From Fibrobacter succinogenes (GTDB lineage: Bacteria > Fibrobacterota > Fibrobacteria > Fibrobacterales > Fibrobacteraceae), in contig CACWNW010000001.1 of NCBI GenBank assembly GCA_902762305.1, forward strand, positions 248,001 to 312,000: DNA of 64,000 nucleotides, written 5' to 3'. This document shows, piece by piece, positions 54,138 to 61,926 of the stretch; the first letter of the stretch is position 1; every line of letters begins with the position of its first letter. The notes beneath the pieces are model-generated. The model ran no database searches. It was not told the DNA's origin and saw only the letters and a list, made by a program, of their open reading frames with translations. The translations under genes were made by a program, and so were the position numbers.

Positions 54138-55112
54138 ATGATTAAAGGTGTAAGCTACTTTGGCGTGCGCTCGCTTAGGCACGTACTTACCGACATGCAA
54201 GATATCAAGGCGGCGGGCTACAACGCCGTACTCCACACATGGAGCGAAGAGGACCAGCAGTACTACTACGGCACGATGAAGGAAATCGTGGACGCCTCTG
54301 CGGATATGGGTTTCAAGGTCTACGTGAACCCGTGGGGGGTCGGCCGCGTGTTTGGCGGCGAGGCGTACTCGGAACTCACCGCCAGGAATCACGACCTGTG
54401 CCAGGTAGCATTGGACGGCAAGCCCAAGGTGGCCGCCTGCCCGAACCATCCGGAATTCCGCGCCTACATGCACAAGTGGATTGAATCCGTCTGCGCGACG
54501 AAAGTCGACACCATCTTCTGGGACGAACCCCACTTTTATTTCGAGAAGGGCGGGCTACAGAACTGGAGCTGCCGGTGCCCGCATTGTCGCGAGATGTTCC
54601 GCGCACGCTTCGGGTACGACATGCCTGCCGAACTCACCGAAGACGTACTGAAGTTCCGCGAAGATTCGCTCATCGACTTCTTGAAGGAAATGACCGAGGA
54701 CGTTCACGCCCGCGGCAAGCGCAACTGCGTGTGCATGCTCCCGCCGTGGTTCCCCGGGGGGCTCGACGACTGGGGCCGCGTTGCAGGCCTTGCAAGCGTC
54801 GACGAAGTCGCATCCGACCCGTACTGGGAACGCGGGGCGACCGAGGAATGGGTCCGCGAGAAGTACGCGGAAACCGCCCGCAAACTGACTGATGTCGCCG
54901 GCAAGTACGGCAAGGCCGTGCAGATGTGGGTAAAGGCCTACCAGATAGAAGCGGGCCGCGAGAACGACCTCGCCATTGCAGTCCAGGAAAGCCGCGCCGC
55001 AGGGATAGACAACATCTTCGCGTGGAGCTACCGCGGCACCGAGACGCTCACCTGGCTAAGAAGCGATGAGCCCGACGAAGTCGCAAGAGTATTTAGGGAA
55101 GCAATAAAATAA
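54138..55112 (+). CDS. TIM-barrel protein, probable glycoside-hydrolase-like
   Basis: A 324-residue soluble protein with a TIM-barrel pattern: strands VSYFGV, AVLHTW, KVYVNPWGVGRV, TIFWDEPHF (about 131) and NCVCMLPPW. The strand-4 region carries WDEP, compatible with an acid residue at an active site. SCRCPHCREMFRARFG is a CxCxxC motif seen in several putative polysaccharide hydrolases of this fold. No signal peptide, so cytoplasmic. It precedes the barrel pair at 55128 by 15 bases. Substrate unknown. Confidence 0.7.
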   Translation: MIKGVSYFGVRSLRHVLTDMQDIKAAGYNAVLHTWSEEDQQYYYGTMKEIVDASADMGFKVYVNPWGVGRVFGGEAYSELTARNHDLCQVALDGKPKVAACPNHPEFRAYMHKWIESVCATKVDTIFWDEPHFYFEKGGLQNWSCRCPHCREMFRARFGYDMPAELTEDVLKFREDSLIDFLKEMTEDVHARGKRNCVCMLPPWFPGGLDDWGRVAGLASVDEVASDPYWERGATEEWVREKYAETARKLTDVAGKYGKAVQMWVKAYQIEAGRENDLAIAVQESRAAGIDNIFAWSYRGTETLTWLRSDEPDEVARVFREAIK

Positions 55113-55127
55113 AAAGGGGAAATACTG

Positions 55128-55859
55128 ATGAAGAAACTCATTTCGGCAATGCTGTTAATCGCATCTTGTGTTTTTGCGCAATCCAACGCATATTCAAGCG
55201 ACTCGGATGTGTATTACCACGCCCACAGGGGATTTTACTTTTCCGTAGGTACAGGGTTCGCCTATACTAGTCTGAGCAAGACCATAAATTCGAAGTCTAG
55301 CAACGACCCCGTAGAAGAAACGGACCGTTTTTCCAGCCTCCTATCGTACGACGAATTCCGCCTCGGAGCATCCATCGCCAATGTAGCCTCCATTTACGCG
55401 GCGTTCGGATTCGGATTCGGTTACGGCTCCTACGAAGACGAAATCAAACGCACCGGCGACGATCCCAAAGAAGGTTCCTTCGAAGAAGACGGCAACCAGG
55501 ACATCAGGCTGCTTTTCGGCGTTGGCGGAGAATTCTACCCCATCCAGAACAAGGAAAGTTCCATCTATGGTCTTTTCTTTGGAATCAGTGCGGGCCTAAC
55601 ATTGGATTTTGTCACCTACACGGACCACTATTACGACGACGTTTACGACGAAACCATATCAACCGCATTCGCCAACCTCTATTGCCGATTCGAAATTGGC
55701 AAGGAGTTTTGGATTAGCAGGCGCTGGAGTTTCGGTGTCGCTTTGAGCTACACCATCGGCAGCCAGGAAGAAGAATCCGGATCCAATTACATCGACGAAC
55801 AGGAACGCGAGTCCCACACAGGCCACACCTTCGGACTGATGATAAGGCTTACGCACTAG
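55128..55859 (+). CDS. Outer-membrane beta-barrel protein, paralogue 1
   Basis: A 243-residue exported protein. Signal peptide MKKLISAMLLIASCVFAQ. The first strand contains YYHAHRGFYFSVGTGFAYTSL, followed by alternating strands (VASIYAAFGFGFGYGSYEDE, LLFGVGGEFYPIQNKESSIYGLFF) and a C-terminal TFGLMIRLTH. It shares the strand order HRGFYFS...SIYGLFFG with the next gene. Likely a small outer-membrane barrel of 8-10 strands. Near the glycosidase-like gene but separately started. Function unknown. Confidence 0.72.
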   Translation: MKKLISAMLLIASCVFAQSNAYSSDSDVYYHAHRGFYFSVGTGFAYTSLSKTINSKSSNDPVEETDRFSSLLSYDEFRLGASIANVASIYAAFGFGFGYGSYEDEIKRTGDDPKEGSFEEDGNQDIRLLFGVGGEFYPIQNKESSIYGLFFGISAGLTLDFVTYTDHYYDDVYDETISTAFANLYCRFEIGKEFWISRRWSFGVALSYTIGSQEEESGSNYIDEQERESHTGHTFGLMIRLTH

Positions 55860-55938
55860 TCCCTTCTGCTATAACCTTTTAAGCGACTGCCCCACTGTTT
55901 CAGGACGCGGCAATACGTTCCTACCAAAGGGAAAATTC

Positions 55939-56772
55939 ATGGTAAAGAAGTTTTTTGCCCTCTCGTTTTTAGCACTTATTTTTGCAGCTCATGCATATGC
56001 CTGGGATATGGGCGCGTATGTCGAAAATGATCGAGCCGCCAAAGGGATCAAGGATTCAACTTTCGTTTGGAAGGACGAACAGAAGCAACCTGAAGCCGGC
56101 GCCGACAGCAGCATGACATTAACCTCAGAACTTCTCCAACAGATAAATAACGACGTCAACTATCACGCCCACCGAGGGTTCTATTTTTCAACAGGATTCT
56201 CGTTCGGCCACACATCATTAAGCAATACCGAAAACGATCGGCATAACGAAAAAACAATTCGTACATTTGACGGGCGGTCTCTTCCTTATATCGAAACCCG
56301 AGCCGGCCATTACTTCGCCAACACAATCTCTGTTTACGGAGCTTTAGGAATCGGCATCGGATATGGATCCTTCGGAAGCACCTCCAATGGTAAGGAAGAA
56401 ACGAATATTGAAGCAGTAAGCATGAGAGGCCTAATAGGGCTCGGTACAGAAATTTATCCATTCCAAGACAAAGGAAGTAATCTTTACGGCCTATATTTTG
56501 GACTTTGCGTTGGTGGCTCCGTCCAAAAGGTACAAGAACGCGAGAACAATGATCACACCATTGGTTACACCTACTACTTTAAAAAAACTGATATAGATAG
56601 TTTCGACAATACCTTTGCCCGTATTGAAGTAGGTTACGACTACTGGTTCAGCGAACGCTGGAAAACTGGCATTGCATTCAGTTACACCTTCGGCAAATAT
56701 GATTCTGATGATGATGACAACCTCATCACCACAAGTCACAACTTCGATTTTACCATCAGGATAGCTCGTTAA
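55939..56772 (+). CDS. Outer-membrane beta-barrel protein, paralogue 2
   Basis: A 277-residue exported protein with signal peptide MVKKFFALSFLALIFAAHAYA. About 50 residues of charged linker follow, then a barrel homologous to the preceding gene (NYHAHRGFYFSTGFSFGHTSL, ISVYGALGIGIGYGSF, GTEIYPFQDKGSNLYGLYFGLC). C-terminal strand SHNFDFTIRIAR. The A/T-rich, AAA-using sequence differs slightly from its neighbour. Ends before a strong terminator. Confidence 0.72.
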   Translation: MVKKFFALSFLALIFAAHAYAWDMGAYVENDRAAKGIKDSTFVWKDEQKQPEAGADSSMTLTSELLQQINNDVNYHAHRGFYFSTGFSFGHTSLSNTENDRHNEKTIRTFDGRSLPYIETRAGHYFANTISVYGALGIGIGYGSFGSTSNGKEETNIEAVSMRGLIGLGTEIYPFQDKGSNLYGLYFGLCVGGSVQKVQERENNDHTIGYTYYFKKTDIDSFDNTFARIEVGYDYWFSERWKTGIAFSYTFGKYDSDDDDNLITTSHNFDFTIRIAR

Positions 56773-56826
56773 AAAAACTTCGGCAGGAGCGAGCGCGGCA
56801 CAGAAATTCTCCGCTAACTAAAACAT

Positions 56827-56849
56827 GGGCGCCCGAAGCGCCCTTTTTC
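56827..56849. terminator. Terminator between the barrel gene and the FISUC-domain lipoprotein
   Basis: GGGCGC pairs with GCGCCC around CCGAA, followed by TTTTT on the plus strand. On the minus strand the run is short, so it may serve mainly the plus gene. Confidence 0.82.
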
Positions 56850-56887
56850 CATAGACAGATTGTCAATGCGTGGACTTTTTGAAGGGG

Positions 56888-57730
56888 TCAAGGATCGTCT
56901 TTGAGACAACGGACTGAAAATCCGTGGTCCTTGTAGTCGTCGCCCAGGTACGCATTGTTGTAGTCGCTGAACAAGTACATGTCGTATGCGTAGTTGCTAC
57001 CGCCCTCTGTAGAACTCCAGAAGTAGGCGTAGTCGCCCTGGTAGTAATACCTAACATCATGCATGAGGCCAGCAGGGAGCGCCGAAAACCCGAAATCATC
57101 CGTGCCGTCGCCATTGTCGTTCCAACCGGACGTGGACTTGAGTTCTGTTCCGGCGAACGATGCGTGCACCGCCAAGAAAAGGATGTACCATTCCGTATGC
57201 GAAGGCAAATGCCAACCTTCAGGACAAACTCCACGCACCAAGGTCGCTGAGTCCGTCGAATCGACATTACATTTCTTGCCATAGCCGCAGCCCTTGCCGT
57301 TCGTACTCCATGTGCCCGCACTGTCCATCGCCGCGGCCCATGTGTAAAGGCGCCCGTACTTTTCGCAATACTCGGCAGAATCGTTGTAGCAGAAACTATT
57401 ATCCGTTTCAAAGATCAGGTTCTCCGCCATCCATACTTGATCGCCGATCTTTACGGTCTTGTAGGTCTGGCCGTCGCGAGTGTCTTCAAAGCAGTTCTCA
57501 TCAGTTTCGACATCACACGACAGCCTTGCATATTCCGAACTGTTGCTGGACTTGTCATTGCGAGAACTCGAAGAGTTCGTGGCAATCTCTTTCCCGCTGG
57601 ACGAAGACTCGTCATCGCACACGCTGGACGACGAATCGTCCGAAGGACGAGTCGCGAAATCGCCGTCGTCGTCACCGCAAGCGACAAACATCGCGGCACA
57701 AACAAGAACTCCTAGCCAAAGGGAACGCAT
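56888..57730 (-). CDS. Lipoprotein with Fibrobacter succinogenes major paralogous domain
   Basis: A 280-residue predicted lipoprotein. Signal peptide MRSLWLGVLVCAAMFV, lipobox ACG, and a Ser/Asp/Glu-rich linker (about 20-70). The FISUC major domain (TIGR02145) runs from about residue 80 to the end: DGQTYKTVKIGDQVWMAENL, YGRLYTWAAAM, CPEGWHLPSHTEW, TSGWNDNGDGTDDFGFSALP and a final FSVRCLKD. Six or more Cys suggest disulfides. The domain is very abundant in Fibrobacter cell-surface proteins; its function is not known. Divergent from the repeat-rich region at 57731-58221. Confidence 0.9.
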   Translation of the reverse strand: MRSLWLGVLVCAAMFVACGDDDGDFATRPSDDSSSSVCDDESSSSGKEIATNSSSSRNDKSSNSSEYARLSCDVETDENCFEDTRDGQTYKTVKIGDQVWMAENLIFETDNSFCYNDSAEYCEKYGRLYTWAAAMDSAGTWSTNGKGCGYGKKCNVDSTDSATLVRGVCPEGWHLPSHTEWYILFLAVHASFAGTELKSTSGWNDNGDGTDDFGFSALPAGLMHDVRYYYQGDYAYFWSSTEGGSNYAYDMYLFSDYNNAYLGDDYKDHGFSVRCLKDDP

Positions 57731-57793
57731 ATATCCTCCTTAAAACACCTATTCAAGGCAAAACATAACAAAAAGAAGCCTGTTTTTAGCCTC

Positions 57794-58014
57794 AGGGCAT
57801 ATAAAACCGGCAAAACAACGCGATTTATACGCCCCTTTATACGCGAAACAGCTCAAAGGCTCACATCAAAACACCAAAGGGGCATATAAAACAGAACAAT
57901 GAGCTTGATTTATACGCCCGAAAATTGCAAAATAGTCACAAATGCTACACACAACATAACAAAGGGGCGTATAAAAACCATTTTTCTTTCAATTTATACG
58001 CCCCAGCACCCCAA
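57794..58014. repeat. 85-bp-period array of three inverted-repeat units
   Basis: Units start at 57794/57795, 57879 and 57964, exactly 85 bases apart. Each is about 41 bases: GGGGC(G/A)TATAAA, 17-18 variable bases, then TTTATACGCCC(C). Between units lie about 43 bases with only weak mutual similarity. An extra half-site TTTATACGCG is at 57836-57845. After unit 3 the flank runs AGCACCCC-AAAAAGCC-TATTTAGAGAG. A solo relative is at 45914-45960. Confidence 0.9.
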
Positions 58015-58045
58015 AAAGCCTATTTAGAGAGGCGGTTTAGCAAAC

Positions 58046-58072
58046 AAAAAAGCCCCGTCGCTTGGACGAGGC
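58046..58072 (-). terminator. Terminator of efp
   Basis: On the minus strand GCCTCGTC pairs with GACGGGGC (one mismatch) around CAAGC, followed by TTTTTTG. It lies about 150 bases after the efp stop, so the efp transcript includes the repeats at 58084-58177. Confidence 0.85.
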
Positions 58073-58083
58073 GAAATTTGTAT

Positions 58084-58115
58084 GGATCCTATCGCGCTAC
58101 GCGCTCCAGGATGAC
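58084..58115 (-). repeat. GTCATCCTG-type palindromic element, copy 1
   Basis: Read on the minus strand: GTCATCCTGGAGCGC-GTA-GCGCGATAGGATCC. It matches the plan of the element at 61927-61960 (GTCATCCTGAGCGACC-TTT-GGTCGCGAAGAATCC) with different but pairing stem bases. Confidence 0.75.
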
Positions 58116-58129
58116 ACGCTAAAATTACC

Positions 58130-58177
58130 GTGAGCAACAAACGCTCGGTATTAACCGAGCGTGGTTGCGAGAGCGAG
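58130..58177 (-). repeat. Covarying hairpin element, member B (3' UTR of efp)
   Basis: On the minus strand: left flank CTCGCTCTCGCAACCACG, stem GCTCGG-TTAATA-CCGAGC, right flank TTTGTTGCTCAC. Same 48-base length as 32761-32808. The stem differs at several positions on both sides, keeping base pairing. It lies 44 bases after the efp stop. Confidence 0.85.
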
Positions 58178-58221
58178 TGAGGAACCGGAGGTTCCGCACC
58201 CGAAACGACGAACGAGCGGTC

Positions 58222-58806
58222 TTATTTCGCGCGTTCGAGGTAAGAACCGTCGCGGGTGTCCACGCGGATCTTGGTGTTGTTCTCGATGAACAGCGGGATC
58301 ATCACCTTGGCGCCGGTTTCGAGGATGGCTTCGCGCATCACGTTACCGCTGGTGTTGCCCTGCACTGCCGGAGGAGCTTCAACGATCATCAGGTCGACGA
58401 AGGTCGGCGGGATGACTTCGATGGGGAGCGTAGAACCCGTCTTCGGGTCCTTCCACCAGGTCACTTCGACGGTAGCGCCGTCAAGCAGCCACACTTCGCA
58501 GCCATTGAGGGCTTCCTTGGCAATTTCCATGGTTTCCTGAGTGGTGTTGTCCAGGAAGTACCAGGTAGAACCATCGTTGTAGAGGTAGGTCATTTCGGTG
58601 TAGGTCACGTCGGCTTCTTCGACAGTGTCACCGCTCTTCCAGGTACGTTCGAGAGTACGGCCAGTCACCAGGTTCTTGATGCGAACGCGGTTGAAGGCCT
58701 GGCCCTTGCCCGGCTTCACGAACTGGTTCTCGATGATTTCGTACGGCTGACCATCAACCATGATTTTTAACTTCTTGCGGAATTCGTTGGTGCTTACAGT
58801 ACCCAT
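58222..58806 (-). CDS. efp: Elongation factor P
   Basis: Ribosome factor that rescues polyproline stalls. About 194 residues. N-terminal KOW-like domain: TVSTNEFRKKLKIMVDGQPYEI, with the modification loop FVKPGKGQAFNRVRIKN; the Lys of PGKGQ (about residue 34) is the expected lysylation site. OB domain II contains YLYNDGSTWYFLD and VEVTWWKDPKTG. Domain III ends in GAKVMIPLFIENNTKIRVDTRDGSYLERAK. Start at 58806 has GAGG five bases upstream. Divergent from epmB, 42 bases away. The lysylating enzyme EpmA is not in the window. Confidence 0.95.
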   Translation of the reverse strand: MGTVSTNEFRKKLKIMVDGQPYEIIENQFVKPGKGQAFNRVRIKNLVTGRTLERTWKSGDTVEEADVTYTEMTYLYNDGSTWYFLDNTTQETMEIAKEALNGCEVWLLDGATVEVTWWKDPKTGSTLPIEVIPPTFVDLMIVEAPPAVQGNTSGNVMREAILETGAKVMIPLFIENNTKIRVDTRDGSYLERAK

Positions 58807-58848
58807 ATTATCCTCTTGTTGATTTTGATAGCTAAATTTAGCAATATA

Positions 58849-59826
58849 ATGGACGAAGTCACAAAAGTTTTCACGCAAATTCCCGAATTTTTGGAATATC
58901 TGGGCCCGGAATGCGCGGCAGCCATCGCAAATGCCGCCCCGAACGACGAACTAGACCTGAGCCCCAAGTTTCCCTTCCTGTGCTCCAGGCGATACGCCGA
59001 CCTCATCAAGAAGGCGGCGGAACCCGAGGCGCTTTTGCGCGAAATCTTGCCCACCCGCGACGAACTCGCAAGCGTTCCCGGATTCGTAGACGACCCGGTG
59101 GGCGACCTGCCCGCGGGCAAGGCGGATTGCGTCATCCAGAAATACGACCGGCGGGCATTGATTGTCTCGACCGCCACCTGCGGTGCGCGTTGCCGCTTCT
59201 GTTTCCGCAAGAACTACCCCTTCCAGAACATACCCGATGTGGCACGGCAGGTGAGCGACTGGCTCGACACGCACAGCGACATCTGGGAAGTCATCCTTTC
59301 GGGAGGCGACCCGCTCATGCTAGGCCCGGGCGAATTCCGCGACCTCGTGGAGGCAATCGCCATGCATTCCTCGGTCACCACATTGCGCATCCACACGAGG
59401 CTCCCCGTAATGCGGCCCGATGTGGTGATGCAGCACTTCGAGCTCTTGCGCGAACTGCCCGCCCGCTTCGAATGCGTTCTCGTATCGCACGTGGACCACC
59501 CGGACGAACTCGATGAACAGTCCCAGATGGTATTCGGCCAGTTGAGGTTTTCCGGCTGGACGCTTTTAAACCAGAGCGTGCTCCTGAAGGGCGTGAACAA
59601 CAACGCGGGAACGCTCGAAAAACTGAGCCGCAGGCTGTTCGAGCAGGGAGTCCTCCCCTACTACCTGCACCAGCTGGATCATGCGAACGGGGTCGCGCAC
59701 TTCGAAGTGAGCGACGAAACCGCAAAAGAACTCATCAAGGAAATCCGGACCAGACTTCCCGGTTACCTTGTTCCAAAACTCGTGCGCGAAATCGCCGGCG
59801 AAAAAAGCAAGACCCCGATACTCTAG
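58849..59826 (+). CDS. epmB: EF-P beta-lysylation protein EpmB (lysine 2,3-aminomutase-like)
   Basis: Radical SAM aminomutase that converts (S)-alpha-lysine to (R)-beta-lysine for EF-P modification. About 325 residues. The N-terminal LxxF...PDELDLSPKFPFLCSRRY lies before the cluster motif CGARCRFCFRKNYPF (C-x3-C-x2-C, near residue 108). ILSGGDPLML (about 146) and HTRLPVMRPD fit the SAM and PLP regions, and LLNQSVLLKGVNN contains the PLP-region Lys. The ATG at 58849 is chosen over a TTG at 58816 that falls inside the efp promoter region. Divergent from efp, whose product it should help modify. Confidence 0.93.
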   Translation: MDEVTKVFTQIPEFLEYLGPECAAAIANAAPNDELDLSPKFPFLCSRRYADLIKKAAEPEALLREILPTRDELASVPGFVDDPVGDLPAGKADCVIQKYDRRALIVSTATCGARCRFCFRKNYPFQNIPDVARQVSDWLDTHSDIWEVILSGGDPLMLGPGEFRDLVEAIAMHSSVTTLRIHTRLPVMRPDVVMQHFELLRELPARFECVLVSHVDHPDELDEQSQMVFGQLRFSGWTLLNQSVLLKGVNNNAGTLEKLSRRLFEQGVLPYYLHQLDHANGVAHFEVSDETAKELIKEIRTRLPGYLVPKLVREIAGEKSKTPIL

Positions 59827-59849
59827 TCATTCCCGACAACCGGCCAGCA

Positions 59850-59866
59850 TTGGCACGGTTATTGCT
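59850..59866 (+). promoter_or_regulatory. Sigma-54-type promoter upstream of htpG
   Basis: TTGGCACGGTTATTGCT matches the -24/-12 consensus very well. GG (59852-59853) and GC (59864-59865) are ten bases apart. The start point would be near 59877, giving a leader of about 150 bases before htpG at 60030. Confidence 0.72.
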
Positions 59867-59901
59867 CCTACTACAGCGAAAACGAAGCGGGGCCTTCATT
59901 T

Positions 59902-59918
59902 TGTTTCATTTTGAAACA
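59902..59918. promoter_or_regulatory. Operator-like palindrome in the htpG leader
   Basis: TGTTTCA-TTT-TGAAACA, a perfect 7-base inverted repeat with a 3-base spacer, lying about 25 bases after the predicted start point. It fits a repressor site or a small-RNA or heat-regulated element. The factor is unknown. Confidence 0.6.
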
Positions 59919-59958
59919 TTTTGTCGACACAACCGCTTAAAAATTTAACATAACGGAG

Positions 59959-60008
59959 ATTCCCAATAAATCTTGCCGTCACGACGTGGCTCCAAGATGG
60001 CAGGGAAT
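59959..60008. repeat. Nested palindromic element before the htpG ribosome site
   Basis: Three nested inverted arm pairs: ATTCCC/GGGAAT outside, ATCTTG/CAAGAT in the middle, CGTC-AC-GACG at the tip. It resembles widespread GTCATTCCC-type intergenic palindromes. It lies between the operator-like site and the ribosome site of htpG, and may structure the leader. Confidence 0.75.
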
Positions 60009-60029
60009 GACAAAGAAAAAGGACGAAAT

Positions 60030-61916
60030 ATGGCAACAGAAAAGATGGAGTTCCAGACCGAAGTTCGCGACATGCTGAACTTGATGATCAATTCCCTTTA
60101 CAGCAACAAGGAAATCTTCCTGCGCGAGCTCGTCTCGAACGCGGCGGACGCACTCGACAAGCGCCGTTTTCTCTCGCTCTCGAACGCCGACTTGCTCCCG
60201 GTGGGCACGCAGCTCCGCATCGATATCTCGGTGAACAAGGAAGGCAAGCGCATCGTTGTCGAAGACAACGGTATCGGCATGAACAAGGAAGACCTGATCA
60301 ACTGCCTCGGTACCATCGCCCGTAGCGGCACCAAGAACTTCATCAAGAACCTCAAGGAAGGCGACAAGGGCAGCGTCGATCTGATCGGCCAGTTCGGTGT
60401 GGGTTTCTACTCCGTGTTCATGGTCGCAAAGAAGGTCGAAGTGTTGACGCTCAAGGCCGGCGAAAAACAGGGTTACCTGTGGGCCTCCGAAGGCACCGGC
60501 GACTTCGAAATTTCTGAAGCCCCGCTCGACAAGGTCGGCACCAAGATTACTTTGTACCTAAAGGACGACGAAGACGCCGAAGATTTCGCCAGCGAATGGA
60601 AGATCAAGGACATCGTCCAAAAGTACAGCGGCTTCGTGAGCTACGGCATCTACTTCCACCCCGAAGCCACCAAGAACGACAAGGGCGAAATCGAAGAAAA
60701 GCCCGAAGAACGCCTGAACGAAAAGCAGGCCTTGTGGCGCCAGAGCGAAAAGGAAGTCACCGAAGAACAGTACAAGGATTTCTACAACGTCATCAGCCAC
60801 GAAGCCGACGAACCGGCCGCCTGGAGCCACAGCCACGCCGAAGGTTCCCAGGAATTCTGGAGCCTCGTCTACATTCCGTCGAAGGCCCCGTTCAACATCT
60901 GGCACAACGACGCTCTGCATGGCCTCAAGCTCTACGTGAAGAAGGTCTTTATCATGGACGACTGCAAGGACTTGCTGCCGCCGTGGCTGCGCTTTGTGCG
61001 CGGCGTGGTCGATAGCGAAGACTTGCCGTTGAACGTATCCCGTGAAATCTTGCAGAACAACAAGATTATCACGAATATCCGCAAGCACGTGATCAAGAAG
61101 GTGCTCGACTCCCTGCAGAACATGGCCGACAAGGATGCCGCCAAGTACAACGCCTGGTGGCGCGAACTCGGCATGGTCCTCAAGGAAGGCTTCTACATGA
61201 ACTGGGAACATCTTGACGAACTCAAGAAGTTGCTCCGCTTCGAAAGCACCAAGACCGAAGGCGACGCTCTCGTGGGCCTCGATGAATACGTGAAACGCAT
61301 GCCGGAAGGCCAGAAGGAAATCTACTACCTCATCGGCGACAAGAACGCCGTGAAGTCCAACCCGATGCTCGAAGCCTTCAAGGCCAAGGGCTACGAAGTG
61401 TTGCTCATGAGCGACGGCATCGACGAGTTCATGATGTCTAGCCTCCAGGAATTCGGCGACAAGAAGTTTCACGACATTGCCCGCGGCGATGTGGACTTCG
61501 AAAAGACCGAAGACGAAAAGAAGGCCGAAGAAGCCAACAAGGGTATCTTCAAGGGTCTCTGCGAAAACTTGCAGAAGGTCTTGGACGAAGACATCAAGGA
61601 AGTCCGCGTGTCTAGCCGCCTCAAAGACAGCCCCTGCTGCCTCGTGACCAGCGAAGACGCCATGAGCGCCCAGATGGAGCGCATGATGAAGGCGATGGGC
61701 CAGAAGAACTTGCCGAAGAGCAAGCGCATCCTGGAAATCAACCCGACGCACCCGATTTGCGAAATGCTCAAGAAGAAGGCCGAAGCCAAGGAAGATCTTG
61801 GCGATTGGCCGAAGGCCCTCTATGGTCAGGCTCTGCTTGCCGAAGGATCTCCGCTGCCGAACCCGGCTGAGTACGTCAGCGCGATTACTAAATTGCTGAC
61901 TGCCAGCGTGAAGTGA
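60030..61916 (+). CDS. htpG: Molecular chaperone HtpG (Hsp90)
   Basis: ATP-dependent Hsp90-family chaperone, cytoplasmic. About 628 residues. GHKL motifs: YSNKEIFLRELVSNAADALDK (about 25), EDNGIGMNKEDLINCLGTIARSG (about 78), LIGQFGVGFYSVFMVA (about 115) and GTKITLYL. Middle domain KVFIMDDCKDLLPPWLRFVRGVVDSEDLPLNVSRE (about 310). C-terminal dimerisation region with LEINPTHP. Start at 60030 (MATEKMEFQTEV) with AAAGGA six bases upstream is used. The extra 19 residues in the longer frame come from the palindromic element. A terminator follows. Confidence 0.96.
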   Translation: MATEKMEFQTEVRDMLNLMINSLYSNKEIFLRELVSNAADALDKRRFLSLSNADLLPVGTQLRIDISVNKEGKRIVVEDNGIGMNKEDLINCLGTIARSGTKNFIKNLKEGDKGSVDLIGQFGVGFYSVFMVAKKVEVLTLKAGEKQGYLWASEGTGDFEISEAPLDKVGTKITLYLKDDEDAEDFASEWKIKDIVQKYSGFVSYGIYFHPEATKNDKGEIEEKPEERLNEKQALWRQSEKEVTEEQYKDFYNVISHEADEPAAWSHSHAEGSQEFWSLVYIPSKAPFNIWHNDALHGLKLYVKKVFIMDDCKDLLPPWLRFVRGVVDSEDLPLNVSREILQNNKIITNIRKHVIKKVLDSLQNMADKDAAKYNAWWRELGMVLKEGFYMNWEHLDELKKLLRFESTKTEGDALVGLDEYVKRMPEGQKEIYYLIGDKNAVKSNPMLEAFKAKGYEVLLMSDGIDEFMMSSLQEFGDKKFHDIARGDVDFEKTEDEKKAEEANKGIFKGLCENLQKVLDEDIKEVRVSSRLKDSPCCLVTSEDAMSAQMERMMKAMGQKNLPKSKRILEINPTHPICEMLKKKAEAKEDLGDWPKALYGQALLAEGSPLPNPAEYVSAITKLLTASVK

Positions 61917-61926
61917 TGCCTTTGGC

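Larger units (their letters stand above)
57731..58221. other. 490-base repeat-rich intergenic region
   Basis: Holds no convincing gene. In order: the upstream region of the FISUC lipoprotein, the three-unit inverted-repeat array (57794-58014), the efp terminator (58046-58072, minus), a palindromic element (58084-58115), and hairpin element B (58130-58177). GGAACC-GGA-GGTTCC lies at about 58181-58195. Confidence 0.8.

Noticed and set aside
57794-58014. CRISPR array
   Set aside because: Only three units, each an inverted repeat with a variable centre rather than an identical direct repeat. No cas genes nearby.
58816-58848. TTG start giving 11 more residues to EpmB
   Set aside because: It would place the start inside the 42-base region between efp and epmB, and the added residues are not conserved.
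59973-60029. 19-residue N-terminal extension of HtpG
   Set aside because: The residues are read from a palindromic repeat. MATEKMEFQTEV at 60030 matches Hsp90 and has a ribosome site.
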